From: Lysobacteraceae bacterium NML91-0213
GTDB lineage: Bacteria > Pseudomonadota > Gammaproteobacteria > Xanthomonadales > Xanthomonadaceae
Direction of reading: 5' to 3'
DNA length: 64,000 nucleotides
Assembly (NCBI GenBank): GCA_002798175.1
Contig: NWQL01000006.1
Location: forward strand, 43,731-107,730
In this document: positions 59,698 through 64,000 of the stretch, one piece after another
How the letters are laid out: the number at the start of each line of letters is the position of its first letter
Position numbering within the stretch: the stretch's first letter is position 1
Notes under the pieces: model-generated
What the model saw: the letters and a program-made list of their open reading frames with translations, nothing else
Database searches by the model: none
Told to the model about the DNA's origin: nothing
Translations under genes and position numbers: made by a program

Positions 59698-61783
59698 CGG
59701 CGGAAGAAAGGGAGAGCCGCTATCTCCGCTGGTGCGTGTGATACCTGTCGTCATAGGGGTCTTCGCGTTGGCCCTTGTCACCGGCGGCAAGGTACTGGAT
59801 CCGACCAATGTGGCATGGTTGCAGTACGGGGACTCGGCCCAGCATTTTCTGGGCTGGATGTTCTACCGGCTTGGCCCGTGGACATTTCCGATCGGGCTCA
59901 ATCCGGCTTACGGATTGGAGATGTCAAGCTCGATCGTTTACTCCGACTCCATTCCCCTGCTGGCGATTTTCTTCAAGATATTCGAATCGCATCTTCCTGA
60001 AAGCTTCCAGTACTTCGGGCTATGGGTTCTGGCCTGTTTCGTGCTGCAGGCATGGTTCGGGTTCAAGTTGGCGCGTATAGTCAGCCCGGACCTCCTTGTC
60101 CGCGCCTTGATCTGCACCTTCTTTGCGATAGCCCCCCCGATGCTGTTTCGCCTGGGTGGGCATCTTGCGCTCGCCGGTCACTTTCTAATCCTTGCCGGGC
60201 TTTACAGCTGCCTTGCCCGGCCGTTGCGGCGACGCATATTGGTATGGTCGCTTCTGATCGCCGTGGCCGCGCTCGTGCATGCCTATTTGCTCTTGATGCT
60301 GCTCGTGATCTGGGGGGCGGGGCTGTTCGATCGAGTACTTCATCGCGAGACGGATCTGCGCCGGGCGCTAGTGGAATGCGCCACCGTCATCGGCGTGTTG
60401 AGCGTCGTTGCATGGCAGGCCGGCTATTTTGCCGTCAGCGGCGGTACTGCCGCCTGGGGATACGGTTTCTATAGGATGAACCTGCTTTCGCCGGTTGACC
60501 CCAATGATTGGTCGCGCGTACTCCCGGACCTTCCGGGAGGCGGAGGGGATGGCGAGGGGTTCGCTTACTTCGGGCTCGGCATGTTGATGCTGTTTGGCGC
60601 CGGAGGGTGGGGATTGCTCATGCGCCGCCCGCCCATCATTCCCGTCCTGCGTCGGAACATTGTGCTCATCGCCGCAGCATTGCTCTTGACGGTGTACGCG
60701 TGGTCTGACCAGATCGGAGTGGGATTTCATAGCCTCGATGTTGGGTATGCCGGGTGGCTAGGCGGTATCCAGGACACGTTCCGGGCCACAGGTCGCTTCT
60801 TCTGGCCCGCCTACTATCTCTTGATGCTGGCCGGCGCGGCCGCGGTAACTGCCACCTTCAAACCGACATTGGCCCGATGGATTCTGGGCCTATGCCTGAT
60901 TGTTCAGATATGGGATACCAGCGCAGGCTGGCGGGCTCTCCAGGGGTACCGGGCAGAGCCGGCGACTTCGTGGGAAACGCAGCTGTCCAGCCCGTTCTGG
61001 ACCGTGGTCGATGGCCGCTACGACACGCTACGCGCGTTGCCACCTTCCAATCGCCAAGAATCCTGGTCACAGTTCGCAGCACTTGCCGCATCTCTTGGTA
61101 TGGCGTCCGATATTGTTTACCTGGCGCGTATTGATGAGCCTGGGTTTCACCAGCAGGTTGCGCGCGCCAGCGCTTTGATCGAGAGCGGTGATTTCCACGA
61201 GAGTACGCTCTATATCCTCGATGAGTCCGTGGTTGAGCGAGTGCGCAGGGTCGTCGGCCCGAATGACTTCATAGCCAATGTTGATGGGTTCCATGTCCTG
61301 GTCCCCAATGGCCTCGACTGCCGGCCTTGTCTTGACAGCGCCGGAAGTGCGATTGAATCAATCGCGTCTGGCCGGGTGGAGGACTGGTCGTTCGCGAACG
61401 GAAGCAACTACGAACTTCTTGTGGAAGGCTGGTCCGCTCCCGAGTCATGGGGTGTTTGGTCCGATGGGGCGACGAGCCGTATTCAGCTCCCTTTTGCGCC
61501 GTCGCCGAACCTGAGGCTCACGATTTCGGGTTATGCTTACGGCCCCAACGCGGGCGCCGATATCGGCGTGCGGATAGGCCGCTCCTCGGGAACGCTGCGC
61601 CTGTCTGCGACGCCGGATGAGGTGGCATTGGATCTGCCAAATCCGGATGGCGCATCGACGATCGAACTGCTCGTTCCTGCCCCGGCCTCCCCGTCGTCCC
61701 TGGGCGAAGGCGAGGACCAGCGGAAGTTAGGGGTGGCGTTGATCTCGCTGCGTGTGCAGGAATATTTCAGCCAAACAAGGTAA
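59675..61783 (+). CDS. Large polytopic membrane protein, putative GT-C transferase (DUF6311-like)
   Basis: A 702-residue protein with about 10-12 membrane helices in the first 420 residues. The first periplasmic loop has [29 protein letters not shown], the acidic loop found in GT-C enzymes. A soluble periplasmic region follows (about 420-540), then a CRPC segment and a C-terminal beta-rich domain (about 600-700, starting [20 protein letters not shown]). This layout matches proteins I know as DUF6311. Paired with the GtrB-like gene, it probably adds a lipid-carried sugar to the polysaccharide in the periplasm. Start 59675 has GGAA upstream; ATG 59690 is the alternative. Confidence 0.75.
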   Translation: MAAPTMNDGGRKGEPLSPLVRVIPVVIGVFALALVTGGKVLDPTNVAWLQYGDSAQHFLGWMFYRLGPWTFPIGLNPAYGLEMSSSIVYSDSIPLLAIFFKIFESHLPESFQYFGLWVLACFVLQAWFGFKLARIVSPDLLVRALICTFFAIAPPMLFRLGGHLALAGHFLILAGLYSCLARPLRRRILVWSLLIAVAALVHAYLLLMLLVIWGAGLFDRVLHRETDLRRALVECATVIGVLSVVAWQAGYFAVSGGTAAWGYGFYRMNLLSPVDPNDWSRVLPDLPGGGGDGEGFAYFGLGMLMLFGAGGWGLLMRRPPIIPVLRRNIVLIAAALLLTVYAWSDQIGVGFHSLDVGYAGWLGGIQDTFRATGRFFWPAYYLLMLAGAAAVTATFKPTLARWILGLCLIVQIWDTSAGWRALQGYRAEPATSWETQLSSPFWTVVDGRYDTLRALPPSNRQESWSQFAALAASLGMASDIVYLARIDEPGFHQQVARASALIESGDFHESTLYILDESVVERVRRVVGPNDFIANVDGFHVLVPNGLDCRPCLDSAGSAIESIASGRVEDWSFANGSNYELLVEGWSAPESWGVWSDGATSRIQLPFAPSPNLRLTISGYAYGPNAGADIGVRIGRSSGTLRLSATPDEVALDLPNPDGASTIELLVPAPASPSSLGEGEDQRKLGVALISLRVQEYFSQTR

Positions 61784-61790
61784 GGAAGGA

Positions 61791-62831
61791 ATGTCGATTA
61801 AAAAGGCGGTCATTACGGGGATTACCGGGCAAGACGGAGCCTATCTCGCGGAACTGCTGCTCGAGAAAGGCTATGTCGTCTATGGCACCTATAGGCGCTC
61901 GAGCTCCGTCAACTATTGGAGAATCGATGAACTCGGGATTCGCAACCATCCGAACCTGCATCTCGTCGAGTATGATCTGACCGACCTGTCTTCCAGCATC
62001 CGTCTGCTGCAGCAGACCGAGGCGACGGAGGTCTACAACCTCGCAGCCCAGAGCTTCGTCGGGGTTTCCTTCGATCAGCCTCTGACCACCGCAGAGATCA
62101 CCGCGATCGGGCCGGTCAATCTTCTCGAGGCGATTCGTGTCGTGAATCCCCGGATCCGCTTTTACCAGGCGTCGACCTCCGAGATGTTCGGCAAGGTGCA
62201 GGCGATTCCTCAAGTCGAGGAAACGCCTTTCTATCCAAGAAGTCCCTATGGCGTGGCGAAGCTGTACGCGCACTGGATGACGATCAATTATCGTGAATCC
62301 TATGGGATCTTCGGTACCAGCGGGATCTTGTTCAACCACGAATCCCCGTTGCGCGCCCGCGAGTTCGTGACCCGAAAGATCACCGACACGATCGCGAAGA
62401 TCCGTCTTGGACAAGCCGATGTCCTGGAACTCGGGAATCTGGACGCGAAGCGCGACTGGGGCTTCGCCAAGGAGTATGTCGAAGGTATGTGGCGTATGCT
62501 ACAGGCCGACGAGCCCGATACGTATGTGCTGGCCACGAACCGGACGGAGACCGTTCGGGATTTCGTCGACCTCGCGGCCCGGGCCGCAGGCTACGAGCTG
62601 GAATGGCGGGGCCGGGCCGAGGATGAGCGCGGAATCGATACCGCGACAGGAAAGATCATTGTTTCCGTGCACCCGAAATTCTATCGTCCCGCTGAGGTCG
62701 AGCTGTTGATCGGAAACCCCGAGAAGGCCAAGGCCAAGCTGGGCTGGGAGCCGAAGACGAAGCTGGAGGATCTTGCGCGCATGATGGTGGAGGCCGACGT
62801 GCGCCGGAATGAAAGCGGTACGTCATTCTGA
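61791..62831 (+). CDS. gmd: GDP-mannose 4,6-dehydratase
   Basis: SDR-family dehydratase converting GDP-D-mannose to GDP-4-keto-6-deoxy-D-mannose; 346 residues. The NADP motif GITGQDG is at 10-16, the catalytic region STSEMFG is at 128-134, and the Tyr/Lys pair is Y153/K157 in [27 protein letters not shown] and [22 protein letters not shown] are Gmd-specific. An AGGAAGGA site precedes the ATG at 61791. The next gene overlaps by one base and provides the reductase. Confidence 0.97.
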   Translation: MSIKKAVITGITGQDGAYLAELLLEKGYVVYGTYRRSSSVNYWRIDELGIRNHPNLHLVEYDLTDLSSSIRLLQQTEATEVYNLAAQSFVGVSFDQPLTTAEITAIGPVNLLEAIRVVNPRIRFYQASTSEMFGKVQAIPQVEETPFYPRSPYGVAKLYAHWMTINYRESYGIFGTSGILFNHESPLRAREFVTRKITDTIAKIRLGQADVLELGNLDAKRDWGFAKEYVEGMWRMLQADEPDTYVLATNRTETVRDFVDLAARAAGYELEWRGRAEDERGIDTATGKIIVSVHPKFYRPAEVELLIGNPEKAKAKLGWEPKTKLEDLARMMVEADVRRNESGTSF

Positions 62832-63709
62832 TGGGTGCCTCGAAGGGTCGAGTATTGCTGACAGGCGCCGGTGGTTTTACCGGTTCGTTCATGCGCAAGG
62901 AGCTCGAAGCCCACGATTACGAGGTTCTTGGCTTGGGGCGAGGTCAGGCAGCAGTCGATCTACGCGACGGCGACGCGGTGAGGCAGGTCGTGCGCGATGC
63001 GCGTGCCGACTATGTCGTGCATCTGGCTGCAAAGGCATTCGTCGGGCATGGTTGCGCTCGGGATTTCTACGAGGTCAACCTGATTGGTACACGCAACCTG
63101 CTCGAGGCGTTGGCGGAGGATGCCCACCTGCCGGAACGCATCTTGCTTGCGAGTAGCGCTAACATCTATGGCAACGCATCCGAGGGCGTCCTTGATGAAT
63201 CGACGGTCGCCCGGCCTGCGAATGACTACGCGGTCAGCAAGCTCGCGATGGAATACATGGCGGGTTTGTGGGCGGATCGGCTGCCGTTGGTGATCACGCG
63301 ACCATTCAACTATACGGGAGTAGGTCAGCCCGAGAGCTTTCTCATTCCGAAGATCGTGGCCCACTTCCGTAGAAAAGCAGAGGTGATCGAGCTAGGCAAT
63401 TTGGATGTGTCGCGTGACTTCAGTGATGTTCGGACCGTGGTGGAGACCTATCGTCGACTGCTCGAGACTCACGAGGCTACGGGAGCCACCGTGAACGTGT
63501 GCTCCGGAACCGCCTACTCCCTGAGGGAGGTGATTGCCCTGTGCGAGGCCCAGACCGGGCGTCGGATCCGGATCGAGGTGAATCCGGATTTCGTGCGTGC
63601 GAACGAGGTCAAAATGCTTCGAGGGAATCCCGATCGTCTGCGTGGACTGATCGGTGCAATTCAGGTGCGACCTCTTTCGCAGACGATCGACTGGATGTTG
63701 CATGCCTGA
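62831..63709 (+). CDS. rmd: GDP-4-keto-6-deoxy-D-mannose reductase-like SDR
   Basis: A 292-residue SDR with NAD(P) motif GAGGFTG at 12-18 and the Tyr/Lys pair Y133/K137 in PANDYAVSKLAMEY. Further family segments are ASSANIYGN (about 108-115), ITRPFNYTGVGQPESFLIPKIV and ELGNLDVSRDFSDVRTVVETY. It is the natural partner of Gmd, giving GDP-D-rhamnose. A 3,5-epimerase/reductase (Fcl) producing GDP-L-fucose is less likely by length and sequence, and a GDP-talose route cannot be excluded. It is the last gene of the operon. Confidence 0.85.
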   Translation: MGASKGRVLLTGAGGFTGSFMRKELEAHDYEVLGLGRGQAAVDLRDGDAVRQVVRDARADYVVHLAAKAFVGHGCARDFYEVNLIGTRNLLEALAEDAHLPERILLASSANIYGNASEGVLDESTVARPANDYAVSKLAMEYMAGLWADRLPLVITRPFNYTGVGQPESFLIPKIVAHFRRKAEVIELGNLDVSRDFSDVRTVVETYRRLLETHEATGATVNVCSGTAYSLREVIALCEAQTGRRIRIEVNPDFVRANEVKMLRGNPDRLRGLIGAIQVRPLSQTIDWMLHA

Positions 63710-63936
63710 TATGAACCTTGCCAGGCGTGGGGGCGCACGCCAGTGGGTTTCACAAGCGCTCTTTTCGGTTGGGTCCTCGAGGCCGCCCTTGCGATGAGGG
63801 GCGGCACGGCTCGCGGGGGCAGGGTCCAGGTTTTAGGAATAGTAGAAACTCAGAGTTGCAGCCGTCCTCCGCCAAGGGCTGCTTGTAATGACCCAGTGAT
63901 TTCCTGCTCAGGTGCTACCTTTTCTCGGAGAGCACG
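63710..63936. other. Gap between rmd and the insertion sequence
   Basis: 227 bp without a gene. The first part is G-rich with a CCGCCC/GGGCGG inverted repeat (GAGGCCGCCCTTGCGATGAGGGGCGGC, about 63779-63805), a possible terminator of the polysaccharide operon. The second part (63884 on) is likely the left end of the IS. Confidence 0.4.
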
Positions 63937-64000
63937 ATGAGCCAAGTGATGGAAGAAGAGATCAAGCGTTGGACGGCCCGGCGGAAGTCGGCGCTGGTGC
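63937..64000 (+). CDS. Insertion-sequence transposase, 5' end only (IS3-type orfA-like)
   Basis: The last 64 bp of the window start a frame reading MSQVMEEEIKRWTARRKSALV, preceded by GGAG 6 bp before the ATG. This is the beginning of the DUF1153-type orfA of IS3-family elements, known from many proteobacteria. The element's left end is probably within the 63710-63936 gap; a candidate terminal sequence TGTAATGACCCAG is at 63884-63896. The rest is outside the window. Confidence 0.7.
   Translation, partial: MSQVMEEEIKRWTARRKSALV

Noticed and set aside
54971..61783. A Wzx/Wzy-dependent O-antigen system
   Set aside because: No Wzx flippase or Wzy polymerase is present; the operon has Wzm and Wzt instead.
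62831..63709. GDP-L-fucose synthase (Fcl)
   Set aside because: The length, sequence and pairing fit the Rmd-type reductase better, although the distinction needs a tree.

Overview
This is a 64 kb piece of a GC-rich gammaproteobacterial chromosome. Gene content and protein style point to Xanthomonadaceae/Lysobacteraceae, near Lysobacter, Luteimonas or Xanthomonas. The supporting evidence is a Clp-type CRP homologue, the E. coli-type speD, kynA (tryptophan 2,3-dioxygenase), a C-terminally extended TrpRS, and a polysaccharide locus placed directly after metB. In Xanthomonas the variable LPS O-antigen cluster sits between metB and etfA/B. The assignment is inferred from remembered family features; no database search was possible.

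Positions 1-49.8 kb are mostly core and housekeeping genes with very high GC and strong C/G wobble bias. They hold: a partial PAS protein; arginase; two small stress proteins (entericidin-like and CsbD); trpS; an MBL-fold hydrolase; a 2-oxoacid dehydrogenase operon (E1alpha-E1beta-E2, minus strand); a BASS/ACR3-like transporter; kynA; an AbgT and a POT transporter; a MarR regulator divergent from hppD-hmgA (tyrosine to maleylacetoacetate); a six-gene Mrp Na+/H+ antiporter operon; purC; a small J-domain protein; rpe; a YegS-type lipid kinase; trpE and, apart from it, trpGDC; clp; speD; coq7; rplM-rpsI; tRNA-Gln; fahA and maiA (the last steps of homogentisate breakdown); a PilT/PilU-type ATPase; cbs and metB (transsulfuration).

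Positions 49.8-63.7 kb form one tightly coupled plus-strand operon for a cell-surface polysaccharide, visibly less GC-biased than its surroundings. Its order is: glycosyltransferase, wzm, wzt with a C-terminal extension, an FkbM methyltransferase fused to a long coiled coil, a 1251-residue protein with three glycosyltransferase modules, a GtrB-like glycosyltransferase, a large polytopic membrane protein, gmd, and an rmd-like reductase. The parts make a coherent model. Gmd and the reductase make GDP-D-rhamnose (or a related 6-deoxyhexose), the glycosyltransferases build the chain, the methyltransferase-coiled-coil protein may cap it and set its length, Wzm/Wzt export it, and the GtrB-like pair may add side groups. 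The window ends inside the start of an insertion-sequence transposase.

A family of short intergenic palindromes (core CCTTCTCCCG...CGGGAGAAGG) appears at least three times, once forming the 3' end of a gene. No CRISPR array, rRNA, prophage or riboswitch was seen.
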